The notes beneath the pieces are model-generated. The model saw only the letters and a program-made list of their open reading frames with translations, made no database searches and had not been told where the DNA came from. A DNA stretch of 64,000 nt from contig CAZGSR010000004.1 in the NCBI GenBank assembly GCA_964528645.1, forward strand, positions 1-64,000, read 5' to 3'. The stretch comes from UBA5734 sp964528645. GTDB lineage: Bacteria; Bacillota; Clostridia; Saccharofermentanales; UBA5734. This document shows, one piece after another, positions 25,830 through 34,282 of the stretch. Numbering within the stretch: the first letter of the stretch is position 1; each line of letters opens with the position of its first letter. A program made the translations under genes and the position numbers.

Positions 25830-28308
25830 ATTTCAATTCTGCGATCGTGACGCCACTATCACCCTCGCCAAAGGTACCCAGCCGGAAGGTCTTCACACGC
25901 GGATCGCGCTTGAGGTACTGGCCAACCGCGGCGCGCAGGGCGCCAGTGCCCTTGCCATGGACGATGCGGACAGTGGCAATGCCGGACAGGACTGCGTCGT
26001 CGAGGTATTTGTCGAGTGTCTGCAGTGCCTCCTCAACCGTCTGGCCGAGCAGCTGGATTTCCGTGGACATGGTCAGGGTGCGGTTCAGGGTCAGCTTGCC
26101 CTGCGATGTGCCGGAGCGGCCTTGATCGCCACGGTCTTTGCCCGGTTTGCCGCCCGTTCTGCCCGCACGAACGGCGCCCCCCCGGCCTGATCTGGTTCCT
26201 GTTCCTGAGTGGCCTGTTCCATTCCAGTCACCCAGGTCATCTGACGCCGCTCCTGGCATGCGCAGTCCTTCGGCTGGAACGCTGACCTTCATCGCGCCAC
26301 TTTGCAGAATGCACTGGCCGCGGTTGTCAGGTCCTTCAACCAGCTTGCCGGTCATTTCCAAAGCAGGCGCATAATAGGTCTGGCCGACCTCGAGCCGGTC
26401 TGGCCGCTTCCCTGCCCCGGCTGACAGAGTTGCCCGGCCGATTTCACCTTCGATCCGGCTGCGGCCGCTGCGCGCTTTCTGGCGACCGGCGCTGACCGCA
26501 TGATGGCGGGCAAAAACGTCCTGCTCATTCATGGCTTTTCTGGTCTGCTCGAGGAGTTCCTCGATTTCGAGCTGGGCCATTTCATAGAGCTCACGGGCTT
26601 CCTCGCGAGCCTTCTGGACGATCGCCTTCGATTTTTCCTGCCAGGTGAGCCGTTCGCGTTCGAGCCGTTGCTGCTCCTCGCGGGCCTGCTCACGCAGCCG
26701 GGTCACTTCATCGCGCATACGGTCGGCTTCGACCCGGCTCTTTTCGATCGCACTGACCAATTCTTCAAAGCGAATGCCTTCGTCAGACAGGAGTGACTTG
26801 GCCTGGCCGATGATTTCATCCGACAGACCGAGGCGACTGGAAATGGCAAAGGCGTTACTGACACCGGGCACACCGATCAGCAAGCGATACGTCGGGCGCA
26901 AGGTTTCGCTGTCGAATTCGCAGCAGGCATTTTCCACGCCTGGTGTATTCAGGGCGTAGCCTTTGAGTTCCTTGTAATGGGTGGTCGCTACCGTTCGGCA
27001 GCCATGGTTGCGCAGATAGTCGAGGATCGAAATCGCCAGGGCGGCACCTTCCGATGGATCGGTCCCGGAGCCGAGTTCGTCAACCAGCACCAGGGTTCTG
27101 GGCTGGGCTTTCTCGGTGATCTGGATGATGTTGCGCATGTGTGATGAGAACGTCGAGAGGTCCTGCTCGATGCTCTGCTCGTCGCCGATATCGGCCAGGA
27201 CTTGCTCAAAAACAGAGACTTGGGAACCATCGCGGGCCGGGATTTGCAGGCCTGCCATCGCCATCAGACAAAACAGGCCGCAGGTTTTGAGTGCGACGGT
27301 TTTGCCGCCCGTATTGGGGCCAGTAATAATCAGAGAGTTGAATGCGATTCCGAGCTCGAAATGGATCGGCACGACCCGGTCTTTCGGGATCAGGGGGTGG
27401 CGTGCGGCCTGGAGGAAAATGCGGCCTTCGTCATTGACCAGGGGCATCATCGCCTGCTGTTTCAGAGCCAGCCGGCCTTTTGCCATCAGGAAATCAAGTT
27501 CGGCCAGGATATTGGCATTGGCAACGAGCAGGTCGGCCGAATCAGCCACCAGGCCGGACAGCTCGATCAGGATGCGTTCAATCTCCTCGCGTTCAAGGCC
27601 CATCAGCTCGCGGATCTTGTTGTTGAGTTCAACGACTGGCAAGGGTTCGACAAAAAGCGTCGATCCACTGGCAGAGGTATCATGGACCAGGCCGGGGATG
27701 CTACCGCGGTGCTCAGCTTTGACCGGCACAACATAGCGGTCACCGCGCAGAGTGACGAGCTGTTCCTGCAAGGCCTTGGCCTGGCTGCGCACAATGCGCT
27801 GCAGACTCTCCTTGACATCGACCTGAGCCTGGCGAATCCGGCGTCTGAGGCTCGCCAGCTGGCTGCTGGCCGCATCATGCAGCTCTTCTTCCCCGGCAAT
27901 GCACTCGTCGAGGCGAGTTTTCAGGGCGCGCTGGGGGCGCAGCTGGGCAATCAGGCCAAAGACGATGCGCTGGCCAGGGCCGTCTTCCGGCAAAGCCAGG
28001 CGGACCTTGTCGACGGCGTGGAGAAACGACGCCAGGCGCAGGAATTCATGGATCGCCAGGACCGAGCCGCTGCGAGCCCGGTGGACAGAGGGACGGATCT
28101 CACTGATGCCGCCCAGCGGGAGGACGCCTTTTTCCAGGATCAGTTTGACTGCATCTTCAGTCTCGGACTGGCGCAGCAGTACCGTCTCCAGATCCGGCGA
28201 AGGCTGGAGCGCGGCACATAAATCAGCCCCGGGTGCCGAATGCGCCAGGGCTGTCAGGTCTTGGATAATCTTGTCGTATTCGAGAATGGTCAGGGAACGT
28301 GTGTCCAT
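25828..28308 (-). CDS. mutS2: MutS2 ATPase/endonuclease
   Basis: An 826-residue MutS2. The ATPase holds Walker A GPNTGGKT (Lys near 336), LVDELGSGTDPSEG (Walker B) and ATTHYKELK. A long coiled coil follows (about 520-610), and a C-terminal Smr nuclease domain ends the protein (RIVHGKGTGALRAAV). MutS2 suppresses recombination and acts on collided ribosomes in Firmicutes. The linker before Smr (about 690-745) is unusually rich in Gly, Arg, Ser and Thr and looks disordered. The start overlaps the pgsA stop by 1 base (TAATG), so the two are translationally coupled. Confidence 0.95.
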   Translation of the reverse strand: MDTRSLTILEYDKIIQDLTALAHSAPGADLCAALQPSPDLETVLLRQSETEDAVKLILEKGVLPLGGISEIRPSVHRARSGSVLAIHEFLRLASFLHAVDKVRLALPEDGPGQRIVFGLIAQLRPQRALKTRLDECIAGEEELHDAASSQLASLRRRIRQAQVDVKESLQRIVRSQAKALQEQLVTLRGDRYVVPVKAEHRGSIPGLVHDTSASGSTLFVEPLPVVELNNKIRELMGLEREEIERILIELSGLVADSADLLVANANILAELDFLMAKGRLALKQQAMMPLVNDEGRIFLQAARHPLIPKDRVVPIHFELGIAFNSLIITGPNTGGKTVALKTCGLFCLMAMAGLQIPARDGSQVSVFEQVLADIGDEQSIEQDLSTFSSHMRNIIQITEKAQPRTLVLVDELGSGTDPSEGAALAISILDYLRNHGCRTVATTHYKELKGYALNTPGVENACCEFDSETLRPTYRLLIGVPGVSNAFAISSRLGLSDEIIGQAKSLLSDEGIRFEELVSAIEKSRVEADRMRDEVTRLREQAREEQQRLERERLTWQEKSKAIVQKAREEARELYEMAQLEIEELLEQTRKAMNEQDVFARHHAVSAGRQKARSGRSRIEGEIGRATLSAGAGKRPDRLEVGQTYYAPALEMTGKLVEGPDNRGQCILQSGAMKVSVPAEGLRMPGAASDDLGDWNGTGHSGTGTRSGRGGAVRAGRTGGKPGKDRGDQGRSGTSQGKLTLNRTLTMSTEIQLLGQTVEEALQTLDKYLDDAVLSGIATVRIVHGKGTGALRAAVGQYLKRDPRVKTFRLGTFGEGDSGVTIAELK

Positions 28309-28865
28309 TAGCTACCTTTGTGGTGTCGTAAATGTGGAATCATGAACTGGATGCCATAGAGCAGGTAGACTACCAGTGCCCAGGCAACCGGAACGGCGAA
28401 AATGAAGTTGGCCAGATGCTGCTGGTCTGCAGGCAATAAAAACAGGGAGGCAAAGGCGGCGACAAAAAGCACCGTCCCCAGCTTGCCGTACCAGCGCGCC
28501 TGGACGATGACCTTGCGTTTTTTCAAGAGAAAATAGCCGCCGATCACCATCATGAATTCCTTGGCAAAAATGAAGGCCGGAACCCAGGCCGGCAAACGGC
28601 CGGTCAAGGTCATGGTCAGAGCCGTTGTCAGCTGGAAAACCTTGTCGACAAACGGGTCAAAGACGCGTCCGAAGTCGGATGTCTGATTGTAATGCCGTGC
28701 GATGTAGCCATCCAGGATGTCTGTGGTCCAGATGCCGACAAAAAAAACAAACGCCAGCGTGTTGTGTGACGCGCCGGCACTGATCGCCCAGGCCATGAAG
28801 GGGATGGCCAGAAGGCGAAGCATCGTCAGGTAATTCGGAATCGTGGGCTCAAATCGCAATTTCAT
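28308..28865 (-). CDS. pgsA: CDP-diacylglycerol-glycerol-3-phosphate phosphatidyltransferase
   Basis: A 185-residue membrane enzyme that makes phosphatidylglycerolphosphate. The CDP-alcohol phosphotransferase signature DG-x2-AR-x8-G-x3-D-x3-D is complete in DGYIARHYNQTSDFGRVFDP and the following FVD. Several hydrophobic segments surround it. I choose ATG 28865: an ATG nine codons upstream lies inside the promoter spacer. There is no ribosome site before 28865, and the promoter predicts a transcript beginning at the A of this ATG, so the mRNA is probably leaderless. Confidence 0.9.
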   Translation of the reverse strand: MKLRFEPTIPNYLTMLRLLAIPFMAWAISAGASHNTLAFVFFVGIWTTDILDGYIARHYNQTSDFGRVFDPFVDKVFQLTTALTMTLTGRLPAWVPAFIFAKEFMMVIGGYFLLKKRKVIVQARWYGKLGTVLFVAAFASLFLLPADQQHLANFIFAVPVAWALVVYLLYGIQFMIPHLRHHKGS

Positions 28866-28871
28866 AGAGGC

Positions 28872-28900
28872 ATTATAGCAATCTTGTCGCATGGACTCAA
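28872..28900 (-). promoter_or_regulatory. pgsA-mutS2 promoter predicting a leaderless mRNA
   Basis: Minus-strand TTGAGT (28895-28900), a 17-base spacer ending in TGC, and TATAAT (28872-28877) give a strong extended -10 promoter. Six bases separate the -10 from the ATG at 28865, so the usual +1 position is the first base of the start codon. Confidence 0.75.
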
Positions 28901-28962
28901 CGGATGACGATGCACGTATTCAATTGGTTTCAGATTGTTTGAAAAGCAAGCGGACCAGTCTC

Positions 28963-30765
28963 CTACCGAACCAGCCTCTTGTAATTCTGGAAATATTTAA
29001 GATAGCCACCGGCAAAATGTTGAATATCGTCGATCCGCATCCGTCCTCTGTCATTGCGAATGAAAACACCGTCCTGAGCTTGAGCAGGATTTGAAAAGTA
29101 CATGACGTATTCTGGCCAACCGAAACTGCCGAGTGTGTATTTGATGCGATAATCAATAATCTCAAGGAAAGCCTTTTCGTTAAAATCATCCAGGTAATCG
29201 ACGGAAATGCCCTCGGATACAATCCTGTCGTAAAGTTCATATGTGACCAGCAAGAGTTCGAGTGACGTATGCCAGGCTGTAACACGATTCCGTATGGCTT
29301 CCAGATTATCCCCGGCATTGCGCAGCGCAAATTCAAAGTAGTCCTGCCTTGGAATGTATTGGGTGATCTCATTCATTGCATAAGCGATCCAATGATCGGC
29401 GTACTGTGTATAGTCTTGTGCAATGAAACGATCAACAGCCAACGCTGCAGCATTCAGCCATTTCTCATCTCCAGTCAGCTTGTACAGCAGGGTCAGGGCA
29501 AAAGTTGCTTCCCCATCGTAATAGATCGTACGGAATTCTTCTTTTCTGGTATAGCCAGGAAAATTCAGCACATGCCAGTATTGGCCTGTCTTTTCGTCCA
29601 TCAGTTCAAGGATGCCGTTTCCGAGCTTGATGGCCAACTCCAAATCTTGAGGATTTTTATTAATTTCGCTGGCGGCAGCGAGGGCGATCACTGCCAAGGC
29701 ATTGCCACCCAGTTTGATCTCATTGTTTTTACGTTCAATCACAAAAGCTGTATCCGAATCTGCATATTCGACAAAGTCCTCCTTGAGATAGTTCAAGGAT
29801 CGTTCGATGACAAGCGGCAAATCAGGATCTCCAGTCAGTTTGTACAAGCTGACCAGATTCCAGATCGTACCGGCATGTCGGAGAATGTTGTAATCCGTCA
29901 ATTCCTTTCCAGTATTGAGCCGGTAGCCATAAATGAAAGAGCCGTCCTCACGGGACATGGAAACGAGCTTGTCTGATGCGGCGCTGAGCACTTCAAAGGC
30001 GATGGAATCCGTGATTGAGATCAGCTGGCGCTGCCCATAGTAGTCTTTTTCGCTATCGAGGGGGATAATCTCGCCATTTTCGTCGCATAACCAGCCTTTG
30101 ACTCGAAAAAGAGTTACGGTTTCGGGAACTGCTTTCACCGCTTTGCGGTGATTCGATTCGAGATATGTGTTGATGGCACCCAGATCTAGTTTGTTATTTG
30201 CGTAATCAATCAGTTCATTGAAATTCAGCTCGGTTTCCAGAAAAGCTGTGCTGGCATCGTCTTCAAAGGAAATGCCATCCAAAAAAAAGCCCTCACTGCA
30301 TGCTTTGATCCTTGACTCAGCTACATCTCTCGAGACGCTTACTGAATCCAAAACAACATCGACCTTCAGCCAGACCGGCAAAATGCCCTGTCTGTCTATG
30401 GTCTTGCGCACTGCAGCGCCGGCGATATCCCAAGCTTGTGCGAGGGTTTGCCCTTTTCCGTGAACGACATGGGCCTGAGTGTCCCCATCGCTGACTGAAA
30501 AAAACACTTGATAATAACCGTTTGCTGCTGGATCGAGTGACAGGATTTGCTCATCAGAAAAGACAGACTTTGACAGACTGACTATTTTTTCTTCAAATAG
30601 GGAGTTGCGCGTATCTCTCGACTTGAACGTACGCAAATAAGGCATGGCCCATATAACAACAGCCACAACTAAAACGATGGCAAGAAACAGGAACAGCAGC
30701 CTCAAGCGCTTCTTTTTATTTAGGTGGGTATCCGGTGTACGTCGTATCTCATTATGTTTATTCAT
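28963..30765 (-). CDS. Membrane-anchored protein with predicted alpha/alpha-toroid domain
   Basis: A 600-residue protein of unknown function. A basic N-terminus (KKKRLRLL) precedes one membrane helix (about 22-45), with the rest predicted outside the cell. Residues 55-260 are mixed. From about 275 to 600 there are regular helical hairpins with repeated LYKLTGD motifs (DPDL and EKWL), IYYDGEATFAL and DHWIAYAMNE, the look of an alpha/alpha-barrel as in sugar epimerases and glycosidases. A glycan role at the surface is an inference from fold and neighbours. ATG 30765 follows GAGAG by 9 bases. Composition is AT-richer than in the housekeeping genes. No strong terminator is seen after it. Confidence 0.6.
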   Translation of the reverse strand: MNKHNEIRRTPDTHLNKKKRLRLLFLFLAIVLVVAVVIWAMPYLRTFKSRDTRNSLFEEKIVSLSKSVFSDEQILSLDPAANGYYQVFFSVSDGDTQAHVVHGKGQTLAQAWDIAGAAVRKTIDRQGILPVWLKVDVVLDSVSVSRDVAESRIKACSEGFFLDGISFEDDASTAFLETELNFNELIDYANNKLDLGAINTYLESNHRKAVKAVPETVTLFRVKGWLCDENGEIIPLDSEKDYYGQRQLISITDSIAFEVLSAASDKLVSMSREDGSFIYGYRLNTGKELTDYNILRHAGTIWNLVSLYKLTGDPDLPLVIERSLNYLKEDFVEYADSDTAFVIERKNNEIKLGGNALAVIALAAASEINKNPQDLELAIKLGNGILELMDEKTGQYWHVLNFPGYTRKEEFRTIYYDGEATFALTLLYKLTGDEKWLNAAALAVDRFIAQDYTQYADHWIAYAMNEITQYIPRQDYFEFALRNAGDNLEAIRNRVTAWHTSLELLLVTYELYDRIVSEGISVDYLDDFNEKAFLEIIDYRIKYTLGSFGWPEYVMYFSNPAQAQDGVFIRNDRGRMRIDDIQHFAGGYLKYFQNYKRLVR

Positions 30766-30980
30766 GATTCAAATCTCTCATTCGAATATCTCAATCGAAC
30801 AGAATCTTATCCATTATTGTACTACTTCCTGATCGCGATTACTTGATGCTGAGCAAATCCGGACTCGTGTTTAACGTGTTTAATCTGTGTTGTAACTTGG
30901 CCTTTTTTATTTTCTGATCAAATACCTGGTCAATTATTTAACAGACCTTGTAATTATTGAGACTTTTTTTTGTAATATTA

Positions 30981-30989
30981 TGGTATAAT
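30981..30989 (+). promoter_or_regulatory. Extended -10 promoter before riboswitch 1
   Basis: TGGTATAAT at 30981-30989 follows a long AT-rich stretch (30840-30980) that holds repeats of GTGTTTAA and no gene. Transcription would begin near 30996, directly at the aptamer. The rest of the 354-base gap from 30766 holds the upstream end of the divergent gene's promoter region, where I see no clear -35/-10 pair. Confidence 0.6.
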
Positions 30990-30998
30990 AAAAGCGAG

Positions 30999-31069
30999 AT
31001 GGGGGCATTGACAACAGAGGGATTATATGGACGCTTTCCCTCTGTCGAGCCAGCAGCGTAACCGACCAT
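30999..31069 (+). ncRNA. c-di-GMP-II riboswitch upstream of the MPQTG surface protein
   Basis: The conserved 3' core of the class II cyclic di-GMP aptamer is present: GGACGCTT (31029-31036), a short hairpin, then GAGCCAGCAGCGTAACCG. ACGCT and AGCGT can form the family's pseudoknot. An outer helix ATGG/CCAT (30999-31002 with 31066-31069) closes it. The 3' strand of that helix is also the 5' strand of the terminator that follows. Ligand binding should therefore disrupt the terminator, making a c-di-GMP ON switch. The class assignment is from memory of the consensus. Confidence 0.85.
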
Positions 31070-31092
31070 GATTGTTATGGTCGGTTTTTTTC
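31061..31092 (+). terminator. Riboswitch-controlled terminator 1
   Basis: ACCGACCAT (31061-31069) pairs with ATGGTCGGT (31077-31085) around a 7-base loop, and a run of Ts follows to 31091. It ends 28 bases before the start codon of the surface protein gene and competes with the aptamer's outer helix. Confidence 0.88.
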
Positions 31093-31119
31093 GTTAAGTC
31101 ATGAAGGGAGTGATCAATA

Positions 31120-32310
31120 ATGAGTCGCAGAAACAGGTCATTAAAACGTCTCTTCGCCCTACTTTTCGGAACCATTCTGATTATCAGCAGCTTGGTAACA
31201 GTAAGTGCAGAAAACATGGAAATCGTATTTGATCCCGGAATTCAGCTTGATAAAGTGGGTGAATTCCAGGATGATATCGTGGACGATGGCTTTGCGCAGC
31301 CCGGTGAAAAAATCAAATACACCTATACGGTAGAAAACACCGGAACGATTCCATTGTACAACATCACACTCGTCGATGATGTCCTTGGAACAATTGCCGA
31401 CGGCGATCCATTGCTTTTGCCTCCGATTGCTTTGAATGTTGTTGTGTTCACAGCGTATTACACGCTGACAGCAGCCGATATTGAAAATGGCAGCGTCACG
31501 AATCAGGCAACCGCAACAGGCTGGTTTCCTTGTTGGCAGGACCTTGATATGCAAGTCAGCCGCTGTCTAGACATCGGCGACGGCGATTGCGACGACGACG
31601 ACGGCGATTGCGACGACGACGACGACGGCGATTGCGACGACGACGACGGCGATTGCGACGACGACGACGACGGCGATTGCGACGACGACGACGGCGATTG
31701 CGACGACGACGATGATGATTTCGGATGTTCAGTTTCTGATGATGCGACCTGCACAGTCCTGCTTACGCCAGAGCCAGAAGATGGTGACGATGATGATGAT
31801 GATGACGATGACGAAGAACGGTCAAGCGGAGATCCTGATGTAGATCTGGTCAAAACGGTGGATAAAACCAGTGCTAATGAAGGTGAGACTTTCACGTTCA
31901 CAATCACAATCCACAATACCGGTGATACAAAATTCTCGATCACGGAACTGACCGATACCAATCTGAGTCCTTTGCCTGCAAATTTGCAAGAGCTGATTGG
32001 CATGGAAATTCCGGTCGACGGAAGCCTTACCAGAACGTACACCATCGTTCACAACGATGCTGGCACCTACCCGAATACCGCAGAAGTCAAGATCAGTGAC
32101 GTAAACGGGAAAAAGGATTTTGACAATGAATCCGTTACTGTTACCGTCAACGAACTTGAGGTGCAGGGTGCTATGATGGTCTTTGGTGCCGAGATGCCTC
32201 AGACAGGCGATGGTCCTGACGTCTTCTCAATCGGTGGTCTCATTATCCTGATCGTTGCTGGTGGTTCGCTGTGGCTCTTGTACAAGAAGAGCACGAAATC
32301 CAATTCCTGA
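31120..32310 (+). CDS. Secreted Asp/Cys-repeat surface protein with MPQTG anchor
   Basis: A 396-residue surface protein. A basic signal peptide ends near residue 30 (VSA-EN). A DUF11-like beta domain (VENTGTIPLYNITLVDDV) spans about 60-135. An extreme GDCDDDD repeat block follows (about 155-205), then a second acidic run and a second DUF11-like domain (about 245-345). The C-terminus has MPQTG at 359-363, a hydrophobic helix and KKSTK, the layout of a sortase substrate. The start follows GAAGGGAG. Expression is likely switched by the upstream c-di-GMP riboswitch. Adhesion or metal binding is inferred, not shown. Confidence 0.88.
   Translation: MSRRNRSLKRLFALLFGTILIISSLVTVSAENMEIVFDPGIQLDKVGEFQDDIVDDGFAQPGEKIKYTYTVENTGTIPLYNITLVDDVLGTIADGDPLLLPPIALNVVVFTAYYTLTAADIENGSVTNQATATGWFPCWQDLDMQVSRCLDIGDGDCDDDDGDCDDDDDGDCDDDDGDCDDDDDGDCDDDDGDCDDDDDDFGCSVSDDATCTVLLTPEPEDGDDDDDDDDDEERSSGDPDVDLVKTVDKTSANEGETFTFTITIHNTGDTKFSITELTDTNLSPLPANLQELIGMEIPVDGSLTRTYTIVHNDAGTYPNTAEVKISDVNGKKDFDNESVTVTVNELEVQGAMMVFGAEMPQTGDGPDVFSIGGLIILIVAGGSLWLLYKKSTKSNS
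31582..31719 (+). repeat. Tandem repeat coding GDCDDDD/GDCDDDDD
   Basis: Six units alternate between 21 and 24 bases (GGCGATTGC followed by four or five GAC codons), giving a 45-base higher-order repeat. The last unit drifts into GAT codons. DNA identity between units is almost complete, a sign of recent expansion or gene conversion. Confidence 0.92.
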
Positions 32311-32343
32311 CCAACATGATCGATCGATCATACACTATCGTTG

Positions 32344-32386
32344 GGGTCCTGCAGCAAACCCATCTCGCTGCAGGACCCGCTTTTTT
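32344..32386 (+). terminator. Terminator of the MPQTG protein gene
   Basis: A 12-bp perfect stem GGGTCCTGCAGC/GCTGCAGGACCC (32344-32355 with 32367-32378) is followed by GC and six Ts. It lies between convergent genes. Confidence 0.93.
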
Positions 32387-32388
32387 AT

Positions 32389-33174
32389 TCAACCGATGAA
32401 CAACTGCTCGATGTAGGTTGTACCATTCTTGATCGTACGGCTGACAGCAATCCCGGAATAAGCCGCATTCATGATGTTCTTCCGGTGAGATGGCGAATTG
32501 AGCCAAGCTGAGACGATGCATTCTGGCGCACTCTCCTCGGAGGTGTCAATGGCATAATTCTCACCGCTGGCAGTCACAGATAAATTGATTTCTGCCAGGA
32601 CTGTATAAAAGGGATCACCGTTCGGCCGCAAATGCGGGGATGGGCTGCTCGGCAATTCCAAGACCCGGATATCGGCTGCCTGGCACAGAGTGCCATGCAA
32701 AGTGAGCGCAGGTAAGCCATTTTCCTTGCGTGCCGCATTGGTCAGACGGACCACCTCATTGACAAAGCCATCTGTTGACTCGACAACTAAAACCACTGGC
32801 TCCGGGGCGGGCAGAGTGACAACTGCAGGGGCCGTTTGTGCAGGTTTGTTGCTTGTGGGGACGGGTGTAGGCTCTGTCTTAGGTTCAATCTGGCGTTCAG
32901 GAGCCGAACGGCTGACAAGTTCTGGTTCTACCAAGGGCAGTGGCGACTCATGAGCTGGCCAGGGATCCTGTGCCGTTGGGTATTCACCCCAGATTGAGTT
33001 CTTGGCCTCTGCGATCCAGTCGGATACCTGGCAGGAAGGGTCTGATTCAACGGACTCTGCATGCAGGTTCAGCTGAGATCCATTCGCAATGGAAATGAAA
33101 AGAATCACGAGAACGATAAAAAAACGGAAAAGAATGACAAATGGAAACGGCCGGGTTTTCAAATGTGGTTTCAA
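32389..33174 (-). CDS. Secreted CAP-domain protein 1
   Basis: A 261-residue protein if started at TTG 33174, which has AAAGGA 9 bases upstream and places the membrane/signal segment (FFIVLVILFISIA) near the N-terminus. The open frame extends further upstream to a GTG without a ribosome site. A linker with Pro, Thr and Glu follows the signal. The C-terminal CAP domain (about 135-261) keeps SPHLRPNG, GENYAID and SPSHRKNIM, so the His-Glu-His set is present. CAP proteins are secreted or wall-associated; biochemical function is uncertain. A close paralogue lies at 36411-37286. Confidence 0.82.
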   Translation of the reverse strand: MKPHLKTRPFPFVILFRFFIVLVILFISIANGSQLNLHAESVESDPSCQVSDWIAEAKNSIWGEYPTAQDPWPAHESPLPLVEPELVSRSAPERQIEPKTEPTPVPTSNKPAQTAPAVVTLPAPEPVVLVVESTDGFVNEVVRLTNAARKENGLPALTLHGTLCQAADIRVLELPSSPSPHLRPNGDPFYTVLAEINLSVTASGENYAIDTSEESAPECIVSAWLNSPSHRKNIMNAAYSGIAVSRTIKNGTTYIEQLFIG

Positions 33175-33188
33175 GATATGGAATCCTT

Positions 33189-33297
33189 TCTGCGGTTGTT
33201 GATCTCGTTGAAAACCACAGAAGCCAGATAGGATAATAATGTCGAACCATTCCACGAGATTTTCGTCTTTTATACACGATATTGATAGCTAGATCAA
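33189..33297 (-). promoter_or_regulatory. Promoter and 5' hairpin of CAP gene 1
   Basis: On the minus strand TTGATC (33292-33297), a 17-base spacer and TATAAA (33269-33274) form a promoter. The roughly 88-base leader ends in a 9-bp hairpin (33213-33221 with 33189-33197, loop 15) whose 3' arm touches the AAAGGA ribosome site. It does not match the c-di-GMP aptamers nearby. Confidence 0.5.
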
Positions 33298-33370
33298 GTA
33301 ATAAGTCATAATATGTCAATATATGGTTATTCCATCCCTCCCTTTCATCATTATTTGCGTGTTTCAATAC

Positions 33371-34282
33371 CTATCCAACAAAGAGTTGGATAAAATAGGC
33401 TTTGCTATCATAGACGAAATAACCAATGCCAATCTGCGTAAACTGGCAGCCCAGGATATTGCTCCTGTGGGCTGGTGAATCCAGCCAGGCCGCAACAATC
33501 GCTTCGACTGAGAATGCACCGGCAGTGGCACAGGCGTAATTCTCAGCACAGGCCTGCATCGTGATGGCATATTCCGCGAAAACCGTGTAAAAGTCGCGTC
33601 CATCAGGACGCTGGTGTGACTTGAAATCAGCCAGTTCTTTGACCCTGCACAGGGCTGCCTGGTCCAAGCTGCTGCTCACCGAAAGTGCTGCAAGTCCTGC
33701 TTCCTGTCGGACTAGATTGGTCTCTGCCAGAATTGCAGCAGTAACAGCCGCAAAATCCAACACTGCGCTTGTTTCTGCGGATTTTGTCTCAGGCATTGCC
33801 TCTGCTGGGCAACTCGTTGGCTGTGTGGTTTCAGGGGTCGTTTTGGCAGTTTCGCCGATGGGTGGTTCAGTTGGAACAGGAGTTGGTACAGGAGTTGGTA
33901 CAGGTGTCGGAGTCGGTTTTGGCGTAGGAGTCGCAGATGGTTTTGGCGTGGGTTTCGAGGTCGGAAGCGAAGTTGGAATACCAGTCGGTACCGGATCAGG
34001 CTCCAGTATCTGGGTTGTCGATTGAACATCATATGAAATATCCGTAGTGTCAACCGCAGTTGCAAGGATCACAGTCTGTACCAAATGATCCCTCACCGGT
34101 TCGACTGTTTTTGTATCATCAGGCATGGTCTGGGCTGCAACCGGTTGGGGACGTTCGATTCCCTCCCCTACTGCCAAGGACGCCGGCGTAATAAACTGGC
34201 CAGGGGTTCCCTCATGCCAGGCTACAGCAGCTAACAGAATCGGTATGACCAAGATGGCAATAAAAAATAATCTACGGATCAT
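33371..34282 (-). CDS. Secreted CAP-domain protein 2 with Pro/Thr stalk
   Basis: A 303-residue protein started at ATG 34282, 8 bases after AAGGG. The frame extends 11 codons further without a ribosome site. A signal or anchor helix (LFFIAILVIPILLAAVAW) is followed by a stalk of PTP/PVPT repeats (about 105-145). The CAP domain (about 175-303) has SHQRPDG, CAENYACAT and SPAHRSNIL. It carries extra cysteines not found in the two paralogues, which could form disulfides outside the cell. It lies between CAP gene 1 and the sortase on the same strand. The 160 bases upstream hold an imperfect inverted repeat but no clear promoter. Confidence 0.82.
   Translation of the reverse strand: MIRRLFFIAILVIPILLAAVAWHEGTPGQFITPASLAVGEGIERPQPVAAQTMPDDTKTVEPVRDHLVQTVILATAVDTTDISYDVQSTTQILEPDPVPTGIPTSLPTSKPTPKPSATPTPKPTPTPVPTPVPTPVPTEPPIGETAKTTPETTQPTSCPAEAMPETKSAETSAVLDFAAVTAAILAETNLVRQEAGLAALSVSSSLDQAALCRVKELADFKSHQRPDGRDFYTVFAEYAITMQACAENYACATAGAFSVEAIVAAWLDSPAHRSNILGCQFTQIGIGYFVYDSKAYFIQLFVG

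Noticed and set aside
33047..33367. 106-codon open frame over the start of CAP gene 1
   Set aside because: It overlaps the promoter and leader of CAP gene 1 in another frame and has no ribosome site or recognisable product.
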